Source: Cenococcum geophilum 1.58 (taxonomy: Eukaryota; Ascomycota; Dothideomycetes; Gloniales; Gloniaceae). Taken from it: 64,000 nt of DNA. The stretch's first letter is position 1; every line of letters starts with the position of its first letter. Position numbers and translations under genes: made by a program. The stretch covers positions 62,001-126,000 of the forward strand of contig KV748251.1 of NCBI GenBank assembly GCA_001692895.1, given 5' to 3'. Below, in pieces: positions 40,501 to 53,732 of the stretch. The notes under the pieces are model-generated. The model saw nothing but the letters and a program-made list of their open reading frames with translations. It did not search any database and was not told the DNA's origin.

Positions 40501-41771
40501 CTATACTATAGTACTATATAAAGGAGGACTTTATTAGATAGATAAAGGAAATATAGGTTTCTATAAATAAAGATATCGTATAGGACTTCCGTAACTTTCT
40601 TCGGGAGTATAGAGTATTTATCCCTATAGATAGGGGAGTTATTAGAGATAATATTTAGGAGTATATTATTGACGTAAAAGAAGAGCATAAATGGACCCTA
40701 TAAGAGATTAAGCACTAACTACGCACTATAAGGAAGCTTAACTTACGATAGAATCCAAGTAATATACCTCTAAAGACGAATCTACCTCTACTCTTAACTC
40801 TTCTGTATCTAATTTAACCTATAGCTTTAATATTAGATATTATACCCTAATGAGAGTAGGTATAAGATCCTATTACTTTATAATTTAATAACCTTTAGAC
40901 TCCACCGATTAGACCTACGTCCCCACTACAGCTTATAATGCAACTCCTACCTTCTCTATCTTAATTTTAAATTAGAGGTAGTTTAAAATTACTTATAGAG
41001 CTTGCGAAGCTCTATTCGGATTAGGAGAAGAAGTTTAATAGGGAACTATATAATGTCCTTAATTTAAAACTACGTATCTTCTATAACTATTACTAAAAAG
41101 TAGGAATAGAGTCTAATTAATACTATAACGCCTATTCTGTTATGCTTAAGGGCTAAGCTAGTACCTTCTATTATAACCGTTTGGTAGGAAAAGGATATAA
41201 TTTTAACCGTATAATATATAAGTTAAGATACTACTTTAAAATAGAAGAGAATAAGTAGCAGTATATATTAGAATAGAGAGAGACTACTTTTTTAAGGATT
41301 ATTACTATAAACCCAGGTATCCCTCGGCTTAATTATCTTTAAAAGCTCTTTAATTAACTTTAGATAATTTAGCGTGGTTTATCCAAATTATATTGAGAGG
41401 ATTTTAGCCTATATAATTAAGTTATTAGCATATACTAAGGCGTTAAAGAATACAACCTTACTCTCTTTAATCCTACAAATACTTATAAAGGAGTGTGTGC
41501 TTAATTAAGATCTTCTATTAGCACCGCTTTACGCTCTTAAGAAGTATAGCAATTTAACGCCTAACTTTAACCTACTTTAATTAACCCGCCTAACTAATAT
41601 AATTATAACTAAACTAATTAAATATATAGTAGCTAGGGTAGATAATACGGTAGAGGGTATAATTAACAACTATAAGGTAAAGGTGGAGGTTTTTATAGAG
41701 GTTTATTTTAAAGCAATCGCTAAAAAAAGTGCTATATTTATAAGAAACCAAATTGCTAGTTAACTAGGTAT
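40501..41771 (+). mobile_element. Ty1/copia fossil X, piece 2 (gag)
   Basis: Continues the gag reading of piece 1 after element E. It aligns in layout with gag of copia Y (about 54000-55170), but the N-terminal half is only weakly similar, so X and Y are related subfamilies rather than recent copies. Near 41590-41760 the two become closely alignable (gag end and zinc-knuckle region). The piece is cut at 41771 by family A copy 3. RIP-degraded. Confidence 0.8.
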
Positions 41772-42195
41772 TGTAATGGAGCCTTATAGTAGGAACTACG
41801 GTAGACTCGTTAATGGGCTAGGTATATAGGTATTGCAAGTAAGTTAACAACGTAATAATAACTAGTGGAGTGGTTGCCTAACAGATTAACTTTAATTATA
41901 TTCTAAGAATCACTATAAGGAAGAAACTATCTAGGTAGGGACTAAGGGTCCTTAAATATATAACCGTACTCCTATAAAATCCTTCTTATATATAAAGTAC
42001 GTAAGGTACGTAAGGTACGTAAGACGTTCCTTATAGACCTCGCAGAGCTTACAGAGCTTGTCATATAACCTCGATTACCATTCCTCGTCACATAGCTTTA
42101 TGGGTTCCATCCTAAACCGTGCTTATATTAACTAACTAGCTTCCTTTAACTCCTCTCTAAGTAGCCGTAATATTGTACTTAAAGCGTCCGTAACA
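41772..42195 (-). repeat. 3' LTR (element orientation) of family A copy 3
   Basis: A 424-bp LTR, + strand start TGTAATGGAGCC, end GTAACA. The core has tandem GTACGTAAG units near 41995-42030. Confidence 0.92.
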
Positions 42196-45100
42196 CCATC
42201 TCCCTCCTCTTTATCTTTGTCCTTAAAGATACCTAGCATCTTTAAGTTGTTTACTAGAGGTGTAATGTCTATCTAATTAATTTGGTTAATATTGTTACTT
42301 ATAATGCCTAAAGCACCTTCTTCTTCTTTAGCTGAGCGCCGGTTTTGTACCGTAGCTATTATATTGTCGCTAGGTAAGATTATGCCTTCTTATTCTTGTT
42401 GTGCGAAAGAGGGGTTAGTCTGTGTTACGATTACGTTACCTATTAACCAATAACCGTCCTCCTGTTTTAAGTGTACGCGAGCGAATATATGGTCTTCCTG
42501 TGATATTTATTCCGTTTCTAATGCTAAATATACGCGTCCTATGACTCTTAATAGTCTCTAAGTTCCCTAAGTAATTTATTATAGGGTCTTATATTTAATC
42601 TACTGCTGCGAAGCTTAATAATGAACTATTAGAGGCGCTGGCTAAGATCTATTAACTTTAGTATAATAATAAGCTTTGTCTAGCTCGCATTTGTAATAAG
42701 GAGCGTTATGCCCTAAAGGCCCGTTAAAACGCTTATGCCCGTCTTTTTTATCTTAAGAAGGTTTACAAGAAGGTCCGTTTTAAGGAGTAGAAACTTATAG
42801 AATAAGGTTTATAGGAACTTAGTAATAAAAGAACGGATTCTTTTCTAATAGAGAAGGAAATAACTTTAAGTAGTTCAGCAGTTGCTCTTCCTGGGTCCCC
42901 CTTAGGTAACTTATTCTTTGGCGATTCTTCTTTATTAATATTGCCTAACCTTTTCTCTTCTGATACTCCTATACTTTTCCTATAGCGTTTTTTAGGTTCT
43001 CTAGTAGTTCCTAGGTAGTCTTATTATAGCCTATCCACTTTACTTTATACTATATTTTATCATCTACGTCCTTATAACTAATAATCTTTAAAACTTACTA
43101 TTTATCTTCCTCTTATCCTTTATACGTGTTTGCTTTATAAACTAGTAGCTTAATACTCCTATATACTAGCTCTAGTATTACAATATACTATATAGGGTAG
43201 ATCTTTATCCTAGCTAGTAGGTTTAACTTAAATATAACTAGTGAAATTTTCTATATAATTTCAAAAGGTCCTAGTCTAACATAGTTCAACTTCTTACTTA
43301 ATCGTTAACTCTTAAAAATTTTGTGTAGTAGCTATACTTTATCTCCCTCCTTAAGATCTAGTCCCTTAGATCTCTTAGCATTATAGTACTTTTTTATTCT
43401 CTACTATACCACCTTAGCTGTTTCTATAAGGTTTGCATAAAGATTTATTAAACTCTTTATTCTTTACTTAGCTATACTACTTATCTTCTTTACTTAACGT
43501 AGCGATAATAAGGTCCTTAGCTTATATCCATAATTCGCCTTAAATAGTAATATACCTATTTCTTTTTATGGTGTTATATTATATATAAACTATAAAACTA
43601 GTAATAACAATACCTAATTATTCTGTTTATAATTAATATAGTGCCTTAGATACTATTTTAGTGTCTAATTTAATCTTTCCGTTTAACCGTCTATCTATAG
43701 ATAATATATAGTAGAAGTTACTACTTAAACTCCTTTCTCTGCTAAGAATACTTTTTAGAATACTGCTATAAATCTTAAATCTCTATCTAATATAATTTTA
43801 CTTAGTGCTCTATATCTTATAAACACTTCTTTAATATAGATTCTAGTAATATCTTCCGCTAATATTTCTTCTATATATGCTATAAAGTATCCCTACTTTA
43901 TAAGCTTGTCTATTATTACTAAGATTATATTATAATCTTATCTAGTAATAGGATCTCTTAACTTTAGTAACTTAATAATAAAGTCCTATAATATAACCTC
44001 CTATAATCTCTCTAGTATTTTAATAGGTTATAGCCCTCTATATAGCTTATACCTCGTCAGTTTATTTCTTTAGCAATCTAAATATTCCTTAATAATTTTC
44101 CGTACTAAACCCTAGATTCTATTAATAATGTACTCCTCTTAAAGTCTTAACACTAAGCCTATAGCTCTGTTATATTCTTAAGTTAGTCCTTTATAAAATA
44201 ACTTAATAAACTCCTTTATAATAGATCTTAGTATATATATTACTTCTTAATTTTCGTACTACTCTAAGTCTGGATCCTCTGCCTATATATCTTAAATCTT
44301 TTATATTTAATTACTCTTTAGTAAATTATAGATCTATTCTTCTTATATTACTATAATTTTCGGATAATTATATCTAATTAATCCGTTTATATCTTTTTTA
44401 TAATAAAGCCCCTAATGGCTTTTTGTTATTCTATAGTTTAGCTTTTCTACTTAGAGCGTCTACTTATATATTCTCTATACCCTTAGTATACTAAATCTCA
44501 AAATAGTATTCTGTAAGTATCTCCGCCTATTTAACCTATCTATAATTAAGTTCTTTTATTATTAGAAACCCCGTTAGGTTCTTATAATCCATTTTAACTA
44601 TAAATAGTTTTTTTTATACCTTATAAGAATGATCTCTATTTCTTTAATACTGTAACTATACCTAATAACTCCTTGTTATAGATGTTATAGTTTAGTTCTA
44701 GTAGTATTATCTTTTAACTATAGTATGCCACTAGATGCCATCTATCTTTATATTTTTATAAAAAGCACGCTCCTAGTATATAATTTAATGCATTCGTTTT
44801 AACCACTATTTCTAACTATAGTTAATAGATTTTAAGAACTGGCTCCTAGGTAAATAACTATTTAATTTTCTTAAATAGTTCCTTTTATTCCTCTCCCTAT
44901 ACCTATAGTTCTTCTTTCTTTATTAATCTTATAAGTGGCTTAATATCCTTTAACTATTAAGCTATAAACCTTTTGCAGTAATTACAGAACCCTAGAAATA
45001 ACCTTAACTATATTACATTTTCTAGTTCTTACCAATTTACTATAGCCTCGATCTTCTTTAAATTTATACTAAATTAGCCTAGTTTAATAATAAATCTAAT

Positions 45101-48100
45101 AAAATCTGTCTTCCTAGTGAAGAACTCGCATTTCTTAATTGCTACTAGCAACTATTCTTCTTATAGTCTCTTTAAGACCTATTTAATATATTCTCTATAT
45201 TCTTCCTTACTTATTAAGTAGATAATAATATTATTAAAATATACTATAACAAATTCATCTAAGTATTCTCTTAATATATTATTAATACGCTTCTAAAACA
45301 TTACTAGTGCGTTTATAAGCCCGAATTATATAACTAGTAGTTTATATAGTTCTTCCTTTAACCTAAAGGCTGCCTTCTATTTATTGCCTTTCTTAATCCT
45401 AATCTAATGGTACGCCTATCTTAGATCTATCTTTGTAAAGATTTGCGTATTACTAATCCTATCTTAGATTTTACTAATTAAGGGTAAAGGATACCTATCC
45501 TTCCTAGTGATACTGTTTAACTATCTATAGTTAATGTATAGCCTAAGTTTTCTATTCTTCTTTAGTACGAATAGTACTAGATATCCTACTAATAATTATA
45601 ATAGTTTAATATATCCCTTTTATAAGTTCTCCTAGATAAACTCTTTTAATACTCTACCTTCTTCTTTAGTAAGCTTATAGGTTAGAAAGAACCTTAGACT
45701 TATTCCTAGTTCTAACTCTATTTTATAATCCCATGCTATATACTCTAATAGCCTTTTACTTTCTAGTAACTATAACTTTTTGCTATATTTATGGTATTTC
45801 TTTAGTATATAACTTAATCCTTAATTAGTCTCCTTATATATCGCTCTAACTTAGTACTATACTAACTTAGTTTATTATCGCATCTTATGTTATTATATAT
45901 CTTTAATATTAACCTAACCTATAACCTAATTAATCTTTAGATTATATTCCTATAACTAAGGTATTTCTAGTATTACTTTATTATTCCCTAATAGTAATAT
46001 ATTAAAAGACATCTCGATTTATCTCCCTTTAATAGTTATTTAAATTAGTCCTATTTTAAGATTAATAATACCTCCTCTATAGGCTATTAGATCTCCTAAA
46101 ATTATTACTAATAGATAAGGGTGCTTTTTTTACCTATATAGTAGCCCTATTCTTTTAACTACTGCTCGTAAAATATGGTTCCTTATTACTCTACTATTTA
46201 CTAATACTTTAAACTACTAATCTTGCCATTTAACTCTTAGGTTTAGGTATTATCCTTAAATTCCTTTAAGGGTCTAAAGCTCTATTACTAGCTCCCTTTA
46301 GTTTTATAAGCCTCTACTTTTCCTAACTATTAGCTGCTTAATCCTATTATACTTAGCTTATTCTTTAGCTAATACCTAGTTTGCTTTTTGTCTTTAATAT
46401 ACTATAGATAGGTGTTTTCTAGATATTTTTACTATTGTTATCTATCTAAGCATTCTTCTATAAGAAATCTTTCTGGTTAAAGTATTAAACTTCCTTTCTC
46501 TTAGACTTCTGCTGGATGCCAGCTATATATATACTTGGTATTTCTATACTATTATTCTTCTATTATCTAGTATATCCTTATAAAGTATTTCCGATTCTTT
46601 TTCTTTGGATTCTTGTATATTTTATATATATCGTTTATATATACAATCTATAATAGCGTGTAGTATACCAGGTGCTTTAGGTTAACTCTTAACTTATCTT
46701 AATCTTTAAGTTTAAACCTCTATCGTACTAATCTAAATATTATAACTTTATTTATAGGTACTAAGACGCGCCTCTTGCTTCTCTAGTCCTCTAATCGTTC
46801 CTCTAGATCTTTTAATATTATAATTAAGGCTCCCTTAATATAATTTATTGCTTTTTCCGTAATTAGGTAGTCTTAGATAACTTTTTTATTTAACTACATA
46901 TAGAAATCTTTCTACTTATTATTATGTCGTTGCCTATACTACTTTTGGTATAGCTACTAGAGTATATACGGTCTGTCTATAAGGAAGTATCTTCTTATTA
47001 CTACGTTATAATAGCCCTTTATATATCGTTCTTTAAATCTAGTAAAAATCCCTAAATCCTCTTTATTTTCTAGTTTAGTAAGCCACTTAGCTCTTAGTAT
47101 GCCTACTTTTAGCCTATTAGTAATCCTTTATACTAGTACTCTATCCTTTATACGTCCCAATATACTAGATCTCTTATTTAGTTTCTTTTCTTACTATAAG
47201 GTAATTCTTGCTCTAAATTCCTCTATAGTTTCTTTCTTTTTACGTCTTATAAGTGGATCCTTAAAGTCTTCTTACTTCTTAATTTTGGTATTAAACTCTT
47301 AATCTTTAGTCTAAACATCTTGTTTTACTAGTAAGTCTTCTAGGTCTATATATCTGTCTCCTAATCTAACTGCTGTTTGTATTGCAGATTCTCCGATCTA
47401 TAAAGAAGCCCCTTACCTTTTACTTATAGGTGTCCTAATTTATACTCCAAATTCTTAGTCCCTTAGATCCTTTAATCCTAAGCTTACTAACTTAAGCTTA
47501 GCTCCTGCCTTAGTCTAACTAGGCTTTACTAGTGTCCTTATCTCGTCTTAAGAGTCCTAAATCTCCCTTATCTCATCTTAAAAGTCTTATACCTTTAGGA
47601 AACTTTGTCCTAAGCTTATTTATATATTACTAAACTAAGCTATTGCTCTATTCTATCGGTTTTCGTCCATTATAGGTCCTTAAGCATACCTTATCTTATC
47701 TTAAGAATCTTAGTTATCTCTTATCTTATTTTAAGAATCTTAAGCCTTTAGCCTTTTACCTTTATTGAGTGGTAAGCTAGCACTAGCAGTCGTTTACTTA
47801 CTTAATCGTCTTTAGATATTACTCCTTCCGTTTTATAAAGTAATAAATGCCGTATCTAACGGTGTTATAATACCCGTTACTGAACCTTACTCTATAGCGG
47901 TCTTAGTCTCTACTTCTATTACGTTATTAAGGTTTGGATACCCCTAGTTAGTTTCTTTACTATCCTCGCCGCTATTAATTAATAAGTACTCCAACTCTAT
48001 TATTATTGTTGCTAATTGTTATCTATATATTACTATAACATCTTAATCTAGCTTGTAAAGTTAATCGTATTCTTTATCTAACTCTTTAATTCCTTTAAGT

Positions 48101-49387
48101 CCTTTTAACTCTAGCTCTTATAGCTAATAGCTTGCACTATACTTAGCATCTTTATAAATTTGGTATGCGTTATTATAATAAAACGCAAAACTTTTAATTA
48201 AATATTCTTTTGTTCCTTATAGTATACTATTATCCCTTTATACGTATATATTATATACTATTAGTCTAGTTCCCTTTACTACGTAATAACTCTAACTACT
48301 TTTATAGTCTTTAGCAAAATAACCCTGTTTTCCGCAATTTATATAAGCTCCTTTTTTAAACTATTACTTTTGCTATAGAGTCCGCTTAAACGTCTTCCGC
48401 TATTAAGATCCTTAGTTTAGCCTATACTCCTTAGTCCTATAATTACTTAATTCTTAACTTTTAGGTTTTTATAGTTGCTTTCCCTATCTCTTATAGGTTT
48501 TTTTAGTACTACTTAGGTCTATTAGCTCTGCGCCATACTATAGTTTTTAACTTAGCTTTAGTTATTGCGTACTTTATATCTTATATAACTATAAAACTCT
48601 ATCCTAGCCTCTTTTAGCCTGTTCCCTTTAGAAGATCCTATTATTAATCTTAATTGCTTAATCTATTAATTCCCTTAGGGTATCTACATCTTTTATTAGA
48701 ATAATTACGTCCTAGACTTTAGCCTTAAGTCCCTATTTATACTATACTATAAGCGCCTTATCGTTCTATTTAACCTATATAGTAAGTATTTAAAACTATA
48801 TCGTATACTTAATTGCTAAAGTTCGCTATATTAGGTCCTAAAGCTTTCTTTTTACTATAGTTATTACTTTTAGGTCCCTAAATATCTATATTAATTATTC
48901 CGCAAATTTTACCTAGCTAGAAAATATAAATTATACCTCTTAATTAGTAGTAGTTATTCCGTTAGTCTATATTTCTATTAAGTAGGGTTTAAACTATTTA
49001 AGTGCCTAACTTATTAGAAATAGTCCTGCATAGGCTATCTAATCCATTATTATAGCTAACTTAGCCCCTTTTTATATAACTTTAAAATGTATTTACGTTA
49101 GGAATCCTTTAAGCTTTAATCTCTCTCCTAAGAATTATTTAATTAAAGGTAACTTAACCTTTGCTACTCTAATCCCATTAAGTCTTTCTTTAAGTATTTA
49201 ATTATTCTTGTTTAACCTATTAACAATTTCCTATAACTGCCCAACCGTAACTGGTTATAAGTTAGTATCTTATATACTTATATCTTTACTTAACCTTAAA
49301 GTGGTTACTGCCGTTAACGGCGTTATAGTGGCTGCTTTTGGTGGCATGTTATTCGACTTATTAAAACTATAACTATAGTAGTAATTG

Positions 49388-49811
49388 TGTAACGGAGCCT
49401 TATAGTAGGAACTACGGTGGACTTATTAATGGGCTAGGTATATAGGTATTATAAGTAAGTTAACAACGTAGTAATAACTGGTAGAGTGGTTGCCTAATAG
49501 ATTAACTCTAATTATATTTTAAGAATCACTATAAGGAAGGAACTATCTAGGTAGGGACTAAGGGTCCTTAAATACACAACCGTACTCCTATGAAATCCTT
49601 CTTGTATATAAAGTACGTGAGGTATATAAGGTACGTAAGACGTTCCTTATAGACCTTGTAGAGCTTATAGAGCTTGTTATATAACCTTAGTTACCATTCC
49701 TCGTTATATAGCTCTACGGGTTCCATCTTAGACCGTACTTATATTAACCAACTAGCTTCCTCTAACTCCTCTCCAAGTAGTTGTAACATCGTACTTAAAG
49801 CGTCCGTAATA
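49388..49811 (-). repeat. 5' LTR (element orientation) of family A copy 3
   Basis: A 424-bp partner of 41772-42195, + strand start TGTAACGGAGCC, end GTAATA. It carries the same GTACGTRAG tandem core near 49610-49645. Confidence 0.92.
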
Positions 49812-52800
49812 GGCATTCTCTTAATAAGTAAAAAAAGGCATATAATAAGTTTTACTAAAGTGTAAAAAACGTTAGAAATTATAAGGTTACTATAACCTAC
49901 TTCTAAAGCTTCTTAGTTTAATATAAAGGCGTAGAAGATCTTAAGGGTGAGGTTAATAAGGCTGAATAGCTTCTTATAGATATAGAAATTGAGGACTACT
50001 TACCCAACTAATACTTTACTAAGTATAGTAAGGTAGATAGTATATAAATTATTACCATTCTTAATAACTAATCTACGCTCTACTCTATTATAAAGTTAGA
50101 TATCTTTAACGAGCTATAGGAGAGTTTTACGTTCTCCTTTAATAACAGATACTTGGCGAACGTTTTTTATAGTATTATACCAGACACTAGAGCCACAGGA
50201 GTATCTATAGTAGGAGAACCTTAAGTTTAAGCCCTTTAGTAGCTTGATAGCTCTGTTTAGATTAACTATTTAACGGTAGGCTAACACACAATTCGTTTTA
50301 GTAAGGGTACTGCAATCTTTTTTAGCATAATTAGGGTCTAAACCCCCTTAGGGTGCATTACTTTTTATATTATTCCCATAAATACCCCTTTTCTATTTTG
50401 CATTAAAGATATAGATAAATTAGGCGTTAAGCTTAATAACCTCAAGAATATACTTATTTAGGGAAATAATTAGGTGCCTGTTATGCGCAAGTAGGGTTAC
50501 CCCTAGTTACTCCTTTATTAACTAGAAAAGAGTGTTACTTAAAGCTACTTAACTAAGTTAGAGTTACGTTAACTATACTATTGCTTTAGCTACCTATCTA
50601 TTTACTAACTGCTTAGGGTCCTTTAGCGAGCAGGCTATAAAGTTAAGATTAAGGTAATTAAGTATCTTATAAAGTACTACTATTACTACTAAATAAACTA
50701 GAAGTCCCCTAGCCGATTTAAGTTTAGCCTTAAAGATAACTACGACTTTAACTTCTATATTATTGTTAACGTTATATATCTTAGCAGTAAGCTAGTACTC
50801 TAAGTTATTAACTTCTTAACCTTTTTCTAAGCCGCACGTTTCTTAAAGGATATATTAGCTAAGAACGTATAGGATACCCTTTAATTATACTAAATTAATA
50901 TTTACTTAGGACCCCCTAACTAAATTATCTACGACGTAGAAAAGAACTTCTTATTTATAGAGTTTCGATAACAGATAAAGGTAATGGTAATTAAGGTTAA
51001 GAAAGTCCCTGTTAAGGTATATAATAGTATTAAAAAAATAGAGCGATATTACGCGCCATTACGCCGCGTATATAAGATTATCTTTTTAAAACTAAAGGCC
51101 GCTAGCGAAGAACTTACCTTATAAATGGCTGTTAAAGCTATTAACAATTCCGCTAGCCCGGATAGACTTATACCTATATTACTAGTCTTTAGCGCCTACC
51201 CTTAAATAATTAATAATTCTCTACTATCTCCCTTTATTATATAATAAGTTAAGGCTATTCGCAAGGTAATAAAGGAGGTATAACGTCTCTACGCTATACG
51301 CTAGGTTAACGACGCACTAGGAATAAGAAATAGCCTAAATATATTAACTACGCTTAATCTGCTACTCTAGTCTAAGGTATATATATGGCGTAAAAAGGGA
51401 GGGTAGTTAAGCCTATATTAACTTATTATAATTAATAGTTAAACTTATACTATTTAGATGCCTTATAGACCTACTTAATTCCGTTTAACTGTTATTAAGC
51501 CTTATTATAAAGATAATAGTTCCGAGCCTTTATAGGATGCTATAGAAAATACCCTAGAGAAGAACTACGATTAATATGCTTTAGAAGGCGACCATAATTC
51601 TAATATAATTGTAGTAGATACGCCGCAACTATAACGTAGTAGAGGTCGCCTAAAGGGATTACGAGATTACTAATATCTTATTAATTTCGAAGAGTAATTT
51701 ATTGCCGCTATTAAGAATAGAGTTAAGCTATTAATGGCCTTTATAATAGCTAAGGAGAAGGCTAACTTTAAACTCGCAAAATAGCTTTAAAAGGAAGGTT
51801 ATATTATAACTCTAGGAGCTCCTTTCTAAGCATCCAATAAGTAGGAGATCGATAGTCTTATTATAAGAGAAGTCTTTAAATTTAAGAAGTATAACCCTAT
51901 TAAGTTTAATAGAGTTCGTATCTTTAAGTTAAGAATGGTTAACGAGATTAAGGGTAAAGCTACTAACGCCCTATTTGAGAAATTAAGGCTTATTATCTAA
52001 GGTTACAACAATAATAGTAAGGAGGTGATTTTTATATAATCTCTTATAATTTAACGAGCTAGTTAGTGAGTTATTGTTGCGCTAGCTCCCTCCTTAATAA
52101 AGAATAAAATGGCGGTTTATTTATAAGATATTACTTAAACCTACATTTAATTAGAGACGCCCCTTTAGCGCTTAATACTGGCATACCTTTTAGAGCAAAT
52201 TCGCTACTAATATCCCGAAGATATAATTATAGTTATGCTTAAGCTATTATATAGAATTATAGAGGTAGGAACTTATTAGTGGGCTACCTAAAGTAAGCAC
52301 TATAAAGAGAAGCTTTTAATAACTACTTCTATATTTAATCTATGCTTTCTTATTATAACCATAGAAACTCTATTTGGAATCGTTGGTATATAAACTAATA
52401 ATATAATTATTTTAGAAGACAACCGATTTTTAGCTCTTAAAGAAAATAAACTAGTAAAGGCAAATCTTATAGTAAAGCTAAAGGAAAAGCTTAATTTAAT
52501 AATACTATTACTCTTTAATAGATGCATCCTCTCCCTAAATAAGGATTCTATTGCTTTACGCCAAAAGGGTTAAGGTAAGAAGATTAACGTTATTAACGTT
52601 AATTCTTTAAAGTAAGGATATATAGAGCAACACGCTTATAGAGTTTATATTACTTTTATTTGTTAACCTAAGGCTTTATTTAATCTCTCTATTATTACCT
52701 AATACTAGGAACTAACTAAGGATAACGTTCTTGCCCTAAATAAACGTCTTTTTTAGTAAATAAACTATCTTAACCAAGGACTATACTATATGCCTATTAA

Positions 52801-53238
52801 TCTTCCCACTACTAAGCTCTTTATATTTATTAATAGATTATTTATAAATAATAAAGATTTTAGCTTCTAGCTAAGATATAAGATTATTATTATAAACGAA
52901 TCTACTAGAGAGAATAACTTTACAATCTACGGTAATTTTATCTATTGGAGCTTAACTAAGAGTAAGTATATTACTTAAAGCGTTCTAGCGTTAGAGATAT
53001 ATAAAATGGTTAGCGGAGTTAATATAGCAATTATAATTGGAACTACCCTAAAGATAATTATAGATTAACTTAAACTTCCCGTTATTCCTATAATCGTATA
53101 TACCGACTTATATTCCCTCTATAAGTATTTAGTTAAGCTTAGTACTATAAAGAAGAAGCGCCTTATAATTAATATTATAGCACTTTATTAATTTTATAAA
53201 CGGTGAGAACTCTTTAAGATTTAATAGATTAATGGTTA
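49812..53238 (+). mobile_element. Ty1/copia fossil X, piece 3 (protease to RNase H)
   Basis: The main pol part of X: protease region about 50140-50400, integrase about 50400-51050, a linker with an SP-rich spacer, reverse transcriptase about 52080-52480 and RNase H about 52780-53230. The gag-protease-integrase-RT-RNase H order is diagnostic of Ty1/copia. It aligns along its length with copia Y. It ends inside the RNase H coding end, where Y inserted. RIP-degraded with dozens of breaks. Confidence 0.85.
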
Positions 53239-53453
53239 TATTGGGAATAAAGGCAAGTGGTCACCACATAAGGCAAATTGCCATTATAGGTGGCAAGTTG
53301 CCGTTACGTGCGGCAAGTTGCCGTCACGTGTCGCCGCGGCAGTAGCGTGGCGAGGAGCCTTAAGCTCCTTACCCTCCCTGACATATACAAAAATAATAAT
53401 TATTATACTATCTACGAACCGTAGCTACGTGATATCCCCTTATATAACCAATA
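53239..53453 (+). repeat. 5' LTR of copia Y
   Basis: A 215-bp LTR from TATTGGGAATAAAGG to ACCAATA. It has three copies of a GGCAAnTTGCC palindrome at 20-bp spacing and is 20 bp longer than the 3' LTR, which has two. Confidence 0.92.
53272..53322. promoter_or_regulatory. Three GGCAAnTTGCC palindromes in the 5' LTR of copia Y
   Basis: Perfect 11-bp palindromes at 53272-53282, 53292-53302 and 53312-53322, exactly 20 bp apart, followed by CACGTG at about 53325. Equal spacing near two helical turns and their place in the promoter half of the LTR suggest binding sites for a dimeric regulator. This is inference; no factor is identified. The 3' LTR has two copies (59125-59135 and a mutated one at 59145-59155). 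Confidence 0.5.
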
Positions 53454-53561
53454 CTAATTAGTAGTTAACTTTACTATTATACTATAGAACAGCTAGGTAT
53501 TCCACTAAAAAGAGACGAGCTACTATACTAGTGCTACTCGTGCTAGAGGAAGCTGTCTTTT

Positions 53562-53732
53562 AAGGTTAGAACTGGTCCTAAACCTTAAATAGAACTCTTC
53601 TATAAATNTAAGGATTTAAAGGCCAGAACTGGTCCTAAGCCTTTNNNAGATTATAGATTCTTGCGTCNATTATACAGAATAACACGCTTTATAAGTCTTC
53701 GCGATTTAAGGCTAGAACTAGTCCTAAGCCCT
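53562..53732 (+). repeat. Three imperfect palindromes in the leader of copia Y
   Basis: The 25-bp sequence close to AAGGCTAGAACTGG + TCCTAAGCCTT occurs at 53562-53586, 53619-53643 and 53708-53732. Each can fold into a hairpin with arms AAGGCT / AGCCTT and an inner AG-AC / GT-CT stem. They lie between the 5' LTR and gag. Their preservation through RIP suggests they are recent duplications or were strongly conserved. Function unknown. Confidence 0.7.

Larger units (their letters stand above)
41772..49811 (-). mobile_element. Ty3/gypsy chromovirus fossil, family A copy 3
   Basis: A minus-strand, full-length copy of 8,040 bp with target-site duplication GGTAT / GGCAT (41767-41771 and 49812-49816, one transition). 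Parts on the minus strand: 5' LTR 49388-49811; gag about 48000-49380 with a knuckle near 48330; protease and reverse transcriptase about 45000-46300; RNase H about 44400-44800; integrase about 43400-44200; chromodomain and extension about 42200-43150; 3' LTR 41772-42195. It inserted in copia X between gag and protease. Dozens of breaks of the RIP type. The block 42335-42540 is richer in GC and differs from copies 1 and 2. Confidence 0.93.

Noticed and set aside
52300-52527. 75-codon minus-strand open frame
   Set aside because: Antisense to the reverse transcriptase of copia X.
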